From Rhodoblastus sp963828185 (GTDB lineage: Bacteria > Pseudomonadota > Alphaproteobacteria > Rhizobiales > Beijerinckiaceae): a stretch of DNA of 64,000 nucleotides. Of the stretch, positions 54,611-63,244 are shown in pieces (the first letter of the stretch is position 1; every line of letters begins with the position of its first letter). The stretch spans positions 682,001 to 746,000 of the forward strand of contig CAWHDV010000002.1 in NCBI GenBank assembly GCA_963828185.1. Reading direction: 5' to 3'. A model generated the notes under the pieces. The model saw only the letters and a program-made list of their open reading frames with translations, was not told where the DNA came from and searched no databases. The translations under genes were made by a program, and so were the position numbers.

Positions 54611-56158
54611 TTACGCCACGTTGCGCGGACGACGCCGCGCCGGCGCGGGGACAGGCGCGTCTGGACCGAGCTGCGGCAGGGCGTTCATCACCCTTTCCGG
54701 CGGGAAGACGACGATGACTTCCGTTCCCTCGCGCAATTTCGAGCGCAAGGTAAAGCCGCCGCCGTGCAATTCGACCAGGCCCTTGACGATGGGCAGGCCG
54801 AGGCCCGTGCCTTCGTCGGCGTTTTTTTGCGCCAGCGAGCCGCGCCCGAACGACGACATGATGACAGGAATTTCCTCTTCGGGAATGCCCGGCCCATTGT
54901 CCTTGATCGCGAAATACTGTCCGCCGGCCGTGGTCCAGCCGACCTTGATCTGCACCTGTCCGCCCTGCGGCGTGAATTTGATGGCGTTCGTCAGCAAGTT
55001 GAGCGCGATCTGGCGCACGGCGCGCTCGTCCGCCCAGATGCGCGGCATGTTCGGTTCGACGATTTCGTTCAGCGTCACGCCGCGCTTGCGGGCGCGCAGG
55101 GTGAGGAGATGCCGGCAATCCTCGATGACGCCCGGCAGCAGCACCGCTTCTTCCTTGAGTTCGTAGCGTCCGGCCTCGACGCGCGAAAGGTCCAGGATTT
55201 CGTTGATGAGCATCAAGAGATGCTCGCCGCTCGAATGAATGTCGCGGGAATAGTCGCGATAGGCCTCGACGGAGTGAGGCCCGAACAATTCGTTCTTCAT
55301 CACTTCCGAGAAGCCGAGAATGGCGTTCAGCGGCGTGCGCAACTCATGCGACATGGTGGCGAGGAAGCGCGACTTGGCGAGACTCGCCTCTTCGGCCCGC
55401 CGACAAGCCTCGTCGGAACCGGCCTTGGACTGCTCCAGTTCGGCGATGAGCAGGTCTTTTTCCGCCTGGAAAACCAGCGAATCGACCTGGCTGGCGTAGA
55501 TTCGCCGCGCCAGGACCACAAAATAGAGAAGCGTGCCGAACGCCAGCAGGGTCATCGGCGCCATCGGCCCATGCAGGCTCGTTGGCCGCATGAAGAGCAG
55601 GATCGCCGAGGCGATGGGGAGCAGCGCAGCGTAGACCGCCGCGGGCACGAAGGCGGTGACCACCGTATGGATCGCCGCCGCCAGCATGAACACGACCATC
55701 ACGTAGGTCGTCGCCCAGGGGTCGGGAACGCCGATCATCAGCACTGCGAAGCAAGCCCAGCTCAGGCCGTTGACCCCTTCGGCGAAAATGAAGCGAGCCT
55801 GCCAATTGTGCGCCTTGATCGTCGCCCTGTCCTGTCCAAGGAAGCGGATCGCCAGCAGCCAGGCCATGCCCACGGCGCTCAGCAGCATGAAGAGCCACAC
55901 GGCCACGAAGGCCGGGGGCAGCCACAAAGTCGTCATCGCCGCGATCGCGAAGCACAAAAGGACCTGTGGCACGATCGCCGCCTTGCGCCCTTCGGCGTAA
56001 AGTCGCAGCAGTTCGAGGTCGAAGGCAATGCTGCCGGCGCCCGCGGAGGTCAGCCTTTCGCGCGCCTCGCGCATGCGATTGGACAGCCGCCGCCGCTCCT
56101 TTGAGCGGGGGTCGGCAAAGCGTCCGCGCGCGATCATTTCTGCGGTGACTTCGGACAT
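54611..56158 (-). CDS. Sensor histidine kinase (DivJ/PleC-like)
   Basis: A 515-residue membrane kinase. An N-terminal cytoplasmic stretch of about 55 residues is followed by six membrane helices (about 60-225), a short coiled coil, a HisKA domain with the phospho-accepting histidine in ATMSHELRTPLNAILGFSEVMKNE, and a HATPase domain (NLLTNAIKFTPQGG, DNGPGIPEEEIP, GTGLGLPIVKGLVELHGG). The SHELRTPLNAILGFSE sequence is the hallmark of the cell-cycle kinases DivJ and PleC and their rhizobial PdhS relatives, whose partner is DivK. Assignment to that pathway is inference. The ATG at 56158 is chosen over 56200. Confidence 0.88.
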   Translation of the reverse strand: MSEVTAEMIARGRFADPRSKERRRLSNRMREARERLTSAGAGSIAFDLELLRLYAEGRKAAIVPQVLLCFAIAAMTTLWLPPAFVAVWLFMLLSAVGMAWLLAIRFLGQDRATIKAHNWQARFIFAEGVNGLSWACFAVLMIGVPDPWATTYVMVVFMLAAAIHTVVTAFVPAAVYAALLPIASAILLFMRPTSLHGPMAPMTLLAFGTLLYFVVLARRIYASQVDSLVFQAEKDLLIAELEQSKAGSDEACRRAEEASLAKSRFLATMSHELRTPLNAILGFSEVMKNELFGPHSVEAYRDYSRDIHSSGEHLLMLINEILDLSRVEAGRYELKEEAVLLPGVIEDCRHLLTLRARKRGVTLNEIVEPNMPRIWADERAVRQIALNLLTNAIKFTPQGGQVQIKVGWTTAGGQYFAIKDNGPGIPEEEIPVIMSSFGRGSLAQKNADEGTGLGLPIVKGLVELHGGGFTLRSKLREGTEVIVVFPPERVMNALPQLGPDAPVPAPARRRPRNVA

Positions 56159-56340
56159 GCCGGCGGAAAACCATGGTCTTGCGTGTAAAGGCTTCCGCAC
56201 ATTGGATGAAAAACCTTAATGAGCGCCTGACGCGACACAAAGAATTGTCATGAACCCGCCATGATTGACTTTGCGTCCCCGCCAATGTTCAGCTGGCCTG
56301 CAATCCGCTGCTTTCTCCAAAGTCGCCGCAGGAGCCCGGC

Positions 56341-56952
56341 ATGAAGCTTTATGATTCCCCCGTGGCGCCGAATCCCCGCCGCGTCCGCATCTTCCTCGCC
56401 GAAAAAGGAATCGTCGTCGCGACCGAAACAATCGATCTCGCCAAATTGCAGCAGAAGGAGCCGGCCTTCGCCAAGATCAATCCGCTGCGGCGCATTCCCG
56501 CCCTTGTACTCGATTCCGGCGAAATCCTGTGCGAATCCGTGGCGATCTGCCGCTATTTCGAGGAAATATCGCCGGAGCCGCCGCTGTTTGGGACCAGCGC
56601 GCTCGAAAAGGCGCGCATAGAGATGTGGCAGCGTCGCGCCGAGCTTGAGTTCTTCTTCCCCGTGGCCCTGGCCTTTCGCCACAGCCATCCGGCGATGCGC
56701 GAGATGGAGAAGCCGCAGATCGCCGAACTCGCGGAAGCCAGCCGACCGCGCGCATTGGCGTTTGCGCGTTTCCTCGATGGCGAACTGGCTGATCGCCGCT
56801 TCCTCGCCGGCGAAACCTTCACCATCGCCGACATCACCGCCTTCGTCGCCGCCGATTTCGCCAAATTCGCGCGGATCGACCTGCCGGGCGAGTTGGCGCA
56901 CCTGCGGCGCTGGCGCGAAGACGTCGCCGCCCGTCCCAGCGCCCGCGCCTGA
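56341..56952 (+). CDS. Glutathione S-transferase family protein
   Basis: A 203-residue cytoplasmic protein. The thioredoxin-like N-terminal domain begins MKLYDSPVAPNPRRVRIFLAEK and has the gamma-glutamyl-binding RRIPALVLDSGEILCESVAI (cis-Pro followed by E-S). The helical C-terminal domain ends FTIADITAFVAADFAKF. The serine at residue 7 (DSPVAPN) could activate the glutathione thiol. It probably uses the product of gshA in detoxification. The next gene starts 14 bp later, suggesting a two-gene transcript. Confidence 0.9.
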   Translation: MKLYDSPVAPNPRRVRIFLAEKGIVVATETIDLAKLQQKEPAFAKINPLRRIPALVLDSGEILCESVAICRYFEEISPEPPLFGTSALEKARIEMWQRRAELEFFFPVALAFRHSHPAMREMEKPQIAELAEASRPRALAFARFLDGELADRRFLAGETFTIADITAFVAADFAKFARIDLPGELAHLRRWREDVAARPSARA

Positions 56953-56965
56953 CGCCGAGGCCGCC

Positions 56966-57634
56966 GTGCCGCGCGAACCGGCCAGCGCCGGACTCGAAGC
57001 CTACGTGCAAGCAATCCGCGCCTGCCGCCTGTGCGTCGAGGCGCCCTTGGGGGCGCCGTTGCCGCATGGACCGAGGCCTGTGCTGCGCGTCTCGTCCACG
57101 GCGACGCTGCTGGTCGCCGGCCAGGCGCCTGGAGTGCGCGTCCACGCCTCCGGCCTGCCTTTCGACGATCCCTCCGGCGACCGGCTGCGATTGTGGATGG
57201 GGATCGATCGCGCGCAATTCTATGACCAGACGCGCATCGCCATCGCCCCGATGGGCTTCTGCTTTCCGGGCCATGACGCCAAAGGCGGCGACTTGCCGCC
57301 TCGCCGCGAATGCCGCGCCCGCTGGCATGACGGGCTGTTCGCGCTGGCGCCCGGCATCGACACGATCCTTGCGGTCGGTCGGCCGGCGCAAAATTATCAT
57401 TGCGCGCGGCTCGGGCGACCTCTGCCGAAAAAGCTGGGGTTGGACCAGGTCATCCGCCGTCTTGCCGTAGCCGTCGAGACAGAGACCTGGCCACGGATCA
57501 TCGCCTTGCCGCATCCCTCCTGGCGCAACAGCGGCTGGCTGAAACGCAATCCCTGGTTCGAAGCCGAGATCGTGCCGCTCGTGCGCGCCCAAGTCACCGA
57601 AGCTCTCACCAGGACTCTCGCCGACAAGGACTAG
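56966..57634 (+). CDS. Uracil-DNA glycosylase family protein
   Basis: A 222-residue protein of the UDG superfamily. The N-terminal CRLC pair, the active-site loop VAGQAPGVRVHASGLPFDD, the second cysteine pair in GFCFPGHDAKGGDLPPRREC and the HPSWRN motif fit the iron-sulfur-type UDG relatives seen in many alphaproteobacteria. The usual GEAPG loop is GQAPG. It may act in base-excision repair, but activity cannot be assumed. The GTG start at 56966 is chosen: it is the first in-frame start after the GST stop and precedes the homologous region; the frame is open upstream in the GST gene. Confidence 0.82.
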   Translation: MPREPASAGLEAYVQAIRACRLCVEAPLGAPLPHGPRPVLRVSSTATLLVAGQAPGVRVHASGLPFDDPSGDRLRLWMGIDRAQFYDQTRIAIAPMGFCFPGHDAKGGDLPPRRECRARWHDGLFALAPGIDTILAVGRPAQNYHCARLGRPLPKKLGLDQVIRRLAVAVETETWPRIIALPHPSWRNSGWLKRNPWFEAEIVPLVRAQVTEALTRTLADKD

Positions 57635-57674
57635 GACCTTTCCACCGGCGCAACGAAGCGCCGTTGCGGCATCC

Positions 57675-58649
57675 TCAGAAATGTTTTCCCGAAATCTGGA
57701 TGATCGCCGGCGTGAGGATAACGGCGAACAGAACCGGCAGGAAGAACAGGATCATGGGAACGGTGAGCTTGGGCGGCAGCGAGGCGGCCTTCTTTTCCGC
57801 CTCCATCATGCGCGTGTCGCGCGCCTCCTGGGACACCACGCGCAGCGCAGAACCGAGCGGCGTGCCGTATTTTTCCGCCTGGACCAGCGAGGTGACGATG
57901 TTCTTCACGTCGCTGAGGCCGGTGCGCTTGTAGAAATTGTCGTAGGCCGTGCGCCGGTCGGGCAGGTACGACAACTCCGCCGTCGTCAGCGTGAATTCCT
58001 CCGCCAGCGGAATGGAGCGCGCGCCGATTTCCTGGCTCACGCGGCGGAACGCGTGTTCGATCGACATGCCGGACTCGACGCAGATCAGCAGCAGATCCAT
58101 CGCATCCGGAAATGCGCGCCGCATACTATGCTGGCGCTTGGAGATGATGTTTTGCAAATAGATTTCAGGCCCCTTGAGACCGCCATAAGCGAGAGCGATC
58201 ACCACCGAAAGGCGCCCCATCATCGTCATTTGCATCTTGAGGACGACGAACATGTAAATCGTGCCGCACAGCAGCAAGGCGATCGGCGAAATCAGGCGAA
58301 AGAACAAAAACCCGACTTCCGCCTGCGGGCCGCGGTAGCCGGCCATGGCCAGGCTCGCCTTGGCCTGCTCGGTGCCCAGCCATCGCGACAGGCTGTAGCG
58401 CTCGACGATGTTCTTCATATAGGCTTTGGGCGTCATGCGCAGGTTGCCGTTGCGGGCCTGCAGCTTTTCGCGCTCGCGCGCGCGGATCCGCTCGCGCTCC
58501 GAGGCGACGAGCTTCATTCGCTCGTCTAGATTGTCCCCTTCGAGGAAAGGCAGGCCGATCGAGATCAGGCTGGCCACCGTGAAGATGCCGACGAGCAGGG
58601 CGAACAGGGTTCGCGGATCGGCGATCTTTTCGTAAAGAAGTTCAAACAT
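57675..58649 (-). CDS. tadC: Tad pilus assembly protein TadC (type II secretion F domain)
   Basis: A 324-residue inner-membrane platform protein of the tight-adherence (Flp) pilus. Four membrane segments (about 17-35, 115-150, 270-320) surround the T2SSF domain with FPDAMDLLLICVESGMSIEHAF and LVQAEKYGTPLGSALRV, typical of TadC. It works with TadB as the base of the pilus machine. Last gene of the leftward tad/cpa operon in this window. Confidence 0.93.
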   Translation of the reverse strand: MFELLYEKIADPRTLFALLVGIFTVASLISIGLPFLEGDNLDERMKLVASERERIRAREREKLQARNGNLRMTPKAYMKNIVERYSLSRWLGTEQAKASLAMAGYRGPQAEVGFLFFRLISPIALLLCGTIYMFVVLKMQMTMMGRLSVVIALAYGGLKGPEIYLQNIISKRQHSMRRAFPDAMDLLLICVESGMSIEHAFRRVSQEIGARSIPLAEEFTLTTAELSYLPDRRTAYDNFYKRTGLSDVKNIVTSLVQAEKYGTPLGSALRVVSQEARDTRMMEAEKKAASLPPKLTVPMILFFLPVLFAVILTPAIIQISGKHF

Positions 58650-58674
58650 CGCTTGCGACCTTGCGCTGGATTCC

Positions 58675-59652
58675 TCAGATGTCGAACGAGATCATCTTGC
58701 TCATGATGAATGAGCCCAACCCCATGACGAAGACGCAGACGGCGAGCACGATGCGGCCCGTTGACGTGATCCACAGCAGTTCGACGTAATGGGGGCTGGT
58801 CAAATAGACGAGCAAGCCGACCACGATCGGCAGCGAGCCGATGATCCCCGCGGAAGCCTTGGCTTCGGAGGATATCGCCTTGACCTTGTCGCGCATCTTC
58901 TTGCGTTCGCGCAACACGCGCGCGAGGTTGGCGAGCGCCTCGGCGAGATTGCCGCCCGCCTTCTGCTGGATGGCGATCACGATAGCGAAGAAATTGGCTT
59001 CGGGGGTCGGAATGCGGTCAGGCATGCGCTCGATCGCCTCGGTCACGGTCAGGCCGAGCGCCTGGGCCTCGATGATCTGGCGGAATTCGGAACGCACCGG
59101 CTCGGAGGCCTCCGCGGCGATGATGCGGAGGCAATCGCCGAGCGGCAGGCCGGCCCTGACGCCGCGGATGATGATGTCGATGGAGTTTGGGAATTCCAGC
59201 GAGAATTTCTTCAACCGCCGCTTGGTCATGAAGCTGAGCCAGAAGTTCGGCAGGAGGGCGCCGCCGATCGGCAGTCCCCCCAACGCGATCATCGGACTGC
59301 CGCTGAGTCTGAGAAGCAGAAGCGTCATCACCACGGCGGAGACGCCGGAAGCGACGAAGAAATTTGTCTTGGTAAACGTGAGACCAGCCTGGGCGATTCG
59401 GGTTTCGAGATCGACCTTCTTTTTCTTGTTGCGTTCTTCCAGCTCCTTCAGGCTGTCCGTGATCGCCTTGCGGCGCGCGGCGGAATCGACGACGCGTCCT
59501 TCCCCGCGCCTGCCGCTCCCCTTGGAGATGATCTGTTCCTGGCGTTTTTCCGCCTGGGCTTCGCCCGTCAGCAGGGGAAACACCAACACATAGAAGGCCC
59601 CGGCTATAGAGCCGACGGCCAGGATGATGGTCAGAAGCGATCGGACGTCCAT
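58675..59652 (-). CDS. tadB: Tad pilus assembly protein TadB (type II secretion F domain)
   Basis: A 325-residue inner-membrane protein, partner of TadC. Membrane segments lie near residues 5-25, 100-135 and 270-320; the T2SSF domain carries FPNSIDIIIRGVRAGLPLGDCL and IQQKAGGNLAEALANLARVLRERKKM. Starts 18 bp after tadA and ends 26 bp before tadC, consistent with one operon. Confidence 0.93.
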   Translation of the reverse strand: MDVRSLLTIILAVGSIAGAFYVLVFPLLTGEAQAEKRQEQIISKGSGRRGEGRVVDSAARRKAITDSLKELEERNKKKKVDLETRIAQAGLTFTKTNFFVASGVSAVVMTLLLLRLSGSPMIALGGLPIGGALLPNFWLSFMTKRRLKKFSLEFPNSIDIIIRGVRAGLPLGDCLRIIAAEASEPVRSEFRQIIEAQALGLTVTEAIERMPDRIPTPEANFFAIVIAIQQKAGGNLAEALANLARVLRERKKMRDKVKAISSEAKASAGIIGSLPIVVGLLVYLTSPHYVELLWITSTGRIVLAVCVFVMGLGSFIMSKMISFDI

Positions 59653-59669
59653 CGTTTAGAACCTCGCCA

Positions 59670-61094
59670 TCATTCGGGCATTTCGGAGGCGTCGAGCGCC
59701 GCGGCAAGCCGCGCGTCCTCGCCATAATAGCGGGCGCGGTCCCAGAAGCGGGGACGGCCGATGCCGGTGGAGCGATGCCGCCCCTTCAGCTTGCCGGACG
59801 CGTCCTCGCCGGTGATGTCGTAAAGGAACAGATCCTGCGTGACCGCGACGTCGCCTTCCAGACCCATCACCTCGGTGATGTGGGTGATGCGGCGGGAGCC
59901 GTCGCGCAGGCGCGCGGCCTGCACGATCACGTCGACCGAGGAGACGATCATTTCGCGGATGGTGCGCGTCGGCAGCGAAAAGCCACCCATGGTGATCATG
60001 GATTCGAGACGGCTCAGCGCCTCGCGCGGCGAATTGGCGTGCAACGTTCCCATTGAGCCGTCATGGCCGGTGTTCATCGCCTGCAGCAGATCGAAGGCTT
60101 CCGAGCCGCGCACTTCGCCGACGATGATGCGTTCGGGACGCATGCGCAGGCAGTTCTTGACGAGATCGCGCATGGTGATCGCGCCCTGCCCCTCGAGGTT
60201 GGGCGGGCGCGTTTCCAGCCGGACAACATGCGGCTGTTGCAATTGAAGTTCGGCGGCGTCCTCGCAGGTGATGACGCGTTCGTCGAGGTCGATGTAATTG
60301 GTCAGGCAGTTCAAAAGCGTCGTCTTGCCCGAACCCGTGCCGCCGGAGATCAGGACGTTGCAACGGACGCGGCCGATGATCTTCAAGATTTCCGCGCCTT
60401 CGGGCGAAATGGCGCCGAATTTGGTCAGCTGGTCGAGGGTCAGCTTGTCTTTCTTGAATTTGCGGATGGTCAGGGCCGGCCCGTCGATGGCCAGCGGCGG
60501 CGCGATGACGTTGACGCGCGAGCCGTCGGCGAGGCGGGCGTCGCAGATCGGCGAGGCTTCGTCGACGCGACGGCCGACCTGGCTGACGATGCGCTGGCAG
60601 ATGTTCATCAATTGCGCATTGTCGCGGAAGCGCACGCTGGTCAACTGGATCTTGCCGTTGACTTCGATGAAGGTGCGCGTGGCGCCATTGACCATGATGT
60701 CGGCGATGTCGTCGCGCGCCAGCAGCGGCTCGAGCGGACCGTAGCCGAGCACGTCGTTGCAGATGTCTTCGAGCAGGTCCTCCTGCTCGGCGATCGACAT
60801 GACGACGTTCTTAATCGAGATGATTTCGTTGACGATGTCGCGGATTTCCTCGCGCGAGCTTTCGGCGTCGAGCTTGGACAATTGCGAGAGGTCGATGGCC
60901 TCGATCAGGGCGCCGAAAATCGTGCTCTTGGTGAGGTAATATTCGTCCGAGCGACGGTTCTCGACCGGCGCGGACTGCGCGAGAGCCATGGGCTGCGCCG
61001 CCGGCGCGGCGGGCGTGATCGCCTCGACGACAGTGGAGGACGGTCCTTGCGTGGCGCGCGGGGCGGCGCCGTTGACGGAGCGCTTTCCAAACAT
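59670..61094 (-). CDS. cpaF: Pilus assembly ATPase TadA/CpaF
   Basis: A 474-residue secretion ATPase that powers Flp pilus assembly. Walker A is ISGGTGSGKTTLLN, the Asp box and Walker B lie in RIIVGEVRGSEAFDLLQAMN, and the His box is GHDGSMGTLHANSPREAL. The N-terminal region (VLGYGPLEPLLARDDIADIMVNG) is typical of the TadA branch. Cytoplasmic hexamer in the family. The ATG at 61094 begins MFGKRSVNGA. Confidence 0.95.
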   Translation of the reverse strand: MFGKRSVNGAAPRATQGPSSTVVEAITPAAPAAQPMALAQSAPVENRRSDEYYLTKSTIFGALIEAIDLSQLSKLDAESSREEIRDIVNEIISIKNVVMSIAEQEDLLEDICNDVLGYGPLEPLLARDDIADIMVNGATRTFIEVNGKIQLTSVRFRDNAQLMNICQRIVSQVGRRVDEASPICDARLADGSRVNVIAPPLAIDGPALTIRKFKKDKLTLDQLTKFGAISPEGAEILKIIGRVRCNVLISGGTGSGKTTLLNCLTNYIDLDERVITCEDAAELQLQQPHVVRLETRPPNLEGQGAITMRDLVKNCLRMRPERIIVGEVRGSEAFDLLQAMNTGHDGSMGTLHANSPREALSRLESMITMGGFSLPTRTIREMIVSSVDVIVQAARLRDGSRRITHITEVMGLEGDVAVTQDLFLYDITGEDASGKLKGRHRSTGIGRPRFWDRARYYGEDARLAAALDASEMPE

Positions 61095-61183
61095 CGTCGT
61101 ACGTGTCCTCCCTTGCCTGCTTCAGGCGTCAAAAACTCCGGAGCCGACCCCCGGAATTCGAATTTTGCGCGCGGAAATTCGTT

Positions 61184-62431
61184 TCAGTCCCTGAACACCT
61201 TGAGCAGCGGCTCCAGGAATCCCTTTGTCTCGCGCTTCGTCACGATGCGGCCGGTGACGAGCCGCGCCAGGTCATGGAACACCGCCGCCGTCTTGGCGCC
61301 GTCTTCCATTTCGGCGATCATCTGCCCGTTATTGGCGGCCGCGCCGAACAGCCTGGCGTCGAAGTAAATCGTCGCGGAGGGCTCCATCTCGACCGCCTTG
61401 GCGAAATCGGCGGCCGTGATTTCCGGCCGCTTGGGAAGGCCGACGCCGTTGAGGACCAAACGCGGCGCAGGATCGTTTTTCCGCGCCGTGCGCAGGGAAT
61501 CAAGCAGGCTCTTGGCGTTGCGCAGGCTGGCGAGCTCCGGCGACGCGACCACCAGGACCTCGTCGGCCGAGACCAGCAACCGTCGCGCCCAGGCGGTCCA
61601 GACATGCGGCACGTCGAGTACGACATAGGGCGTGGAGGCGCGCAGCAGGTCGATGACGCCATCAATGGCTGTTTCCTGCAGGTCGTAGCAGCGTTCGATG
61701 GTCGCCGGCGCCGCGAGGATGGAAAGCTTTTCGCTGCATTTGGACAAGAGCCGGTCGATAAGATTGGAGTCGAGCCGGTCCGGCGCATAGATCGCGTCGG
61801 CGACGCCCTGCGGCGGATCCTGGTTGAAGTCGAGGCCCGCGGTGCCGAACGGAAGATCAAGATCGGCGATGACCGTCGATGTGTCGAGATCGCGCGCGAT
61901 CGACCAGGCCAGATTATGCGCGACGCAAGAGGCGCCGACGCCGCCCCTCGAGCCGACCACGGCGATGACGCGACCGAGCGGCGCCGCGGAATCGTGATTG
62001 TACTGCGCTGATATGGCGCCGACGAAATCCATCACGCCGAAAGGCTGGACGAGATAGTCGCTGACGCCGCGCGAAATGAGTTCACGATAGAGCGTGATGT
62101 CGTTCAACTTGCCGATCACGATCACCTTGGTGCCGGAATCGCAGAATTCGGCCAGGGCTTCGAGCTGCCCCACCAACTCCGCTCGCCCGGCCGAGGATTC
62201 GATCACGATGGCGTTCGGCGTCGGCGAGGTGCGATAGGCCTCGACGGCCGCGCCGGCGCCGCCCATGTTCACCTTGACGTGCGCCTTTTCCATGCGGCGG
62301 TCGATCGCCGCCTCGCCGATCAGCGTCGCGAGTTCTGGCGTTTCGCAAAAAGCCTGCAGCGAAATGCGCGGCGTCGGCGCAATTTGCGCATGGGTGGAGG
62401 CGTGAGCGGGGGAGATGGGTTCGCTGGTCAT
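61184..62431 (-). CDS. cpaE: Pilus assembly protein CpaE/TadZ
   Basis: A 415-residue protein with an N-terminal receiver-like domain (about 40-150, which lacks a canonical phospho-acceptor pocket) and a C-terminal MinD/ParA-like ATPase. The P-loop reads VVGSRGGVGASCVAHNLAWS, i.e. the deviant Walker A with arginine in place of the signature lysine. It localises the pilus machinery to the cell pole in Caulobacter. Ends 90 bp before cpaF and starts 3 bp after cpaD. Confidence 0.92.
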   Translation of the reverse strand: MTSEPISPAHASTHAQIAPTPRISLQAFCETPELATLIGEAAIDRRMEKAHVKVNMGGAGAAVEAYRTSPTPNAIVIESSAGRAELVGQLEALAEFCDSGTKVIVIGKLNDITLYRELISRGVSDYLVQPFGVMDFVGAISAQYNHDSAAPLGRVIAVVGSRGGVGASCVAHNLAWSIARDLDTSTVIADLDLPFGTAGLDFNQDPPQGVADAIYAPDRLDSNLIDRLLSKCSEKLSILAAPATIERCYDLQETAIDGVIDLLRASTPYVVLDVPHVWTAWARRLLVSADEVLVVASPELASLRNAKSLLDSLRTARKNDPAPRLVLNGVGLPKRPEITAADFAKAVEMEPSATIYFDARLFGAAANNGQMIAEMEDGAKTAAVFHDLARLVTGRIVTKRETKGFLEPLLKVFRD

Positions 62432-62434
62432 GGA

Positions 62435-63184
62435 TCAGTTTCCTACGCCGCCGATATTGCTGTTCTCTGTCTTCCAGCTGGTGCCGGGATCCGTGCCTTT
62501 CCGCACCGCGTCGATGCCTCGTCCGCGCATGTGCGAATTGGCCGGCGTCTCGGCGTCGGGACCGAGCAGATCGCGCGGGTCCGCGGTCTGCACGGCCAGC
62601 ATCTGCTGGCTGGCGCAACCGAAATTCCAGTAGGCCTTGTTGCTCCAGTCCTCGGTCGCGGAGCCGGCGGCGAGGTCGTTCGGCCATTGTCCGCAGCGCG
62701 AGCGGGTCCGCGCGACGATGGTCGCATAGGACAGGCGAATGGGCGACGCCAGCGCCGGATCGGTCACGGGATAGGTGGACACGACGATGTAACCCCGCGC
62801 GCCGCCCGCGACCAGGGCCCTGCGCACGCCCGGCAACGCGGCGCGCGCTTCGCCCGCGCCGGGACCCGACGGCAGGGCGATGCCGATGTCGCCAGAGCCG
62901 TAGTTCTTGTATTGCGCCGCGAACTGGCGAATTTGCGCCCGCGTCCTTTCGTCGATATCGCCCTTGTGAACCTCGGCGATGACACTGAGGTTGGCGCTGC
63001 CGTGCGCGATCTCGATCGGATGTCGCACGCGGATGTCCTGCACGTCGATCTTGCTCGCGGTGATGCGGTCGGCGCCGCTGCTGCAGGCGGCCAGTGGGGC
63101 CACGAAAACCAGCAGCGCGGCGAGCTTGAGCTTTTGCGCGTTGAGCCCGCGGACTTGGCTCTTGGAGGTAAGAAGGTTCGGCAT
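62435..63184 (-). CDS. cpaD: Pilus biogenesis lipoprotein CpaD
   Basis: A 249-residue exported protein. The N-terminal hydrophobic segment ends in LVFVAPLAACSSG, a lipobox with cysteine near residue 34, so it is likely a lipoprotein. The conserved GCASQQMLAVQTADPRDLLGP and RTRSRCGQWPNDLA segments are typical of CpaD. It is thought to support the CpaC secretin in the outer membrane. Encoded between cpaC and cpaE in the standard order. Confidence 0.9.
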   Translation of the reverse strand: MPNLLTSKSQVRGLNAQKLKLAALLVFVAPLAACSSGADRITASKIDVQDIRVRHPIEIAHGSANLSVIAEVHKGDIDERTRAQIRQFAAQYKNYGSGDIGIALPSGPGAGEARAALPGVRRALVAGGARGYIVVSTYPVTDPALASPIRLSYATIVARTRSRCGQWPNDLAAGSATEDWSNKAYWNFGCASQQMLAVQTADPRDLLGPDAETPANSHMRGRGIDAVRKGTDPGTSWKTENSNIGGVGN

Positions 63185-63244
63185 GACGGGGTCCGTTTCG
63201 AAAATGGCGCCTGGCGGCTTTTCAGGATCGCGGGACTCGGGCGT

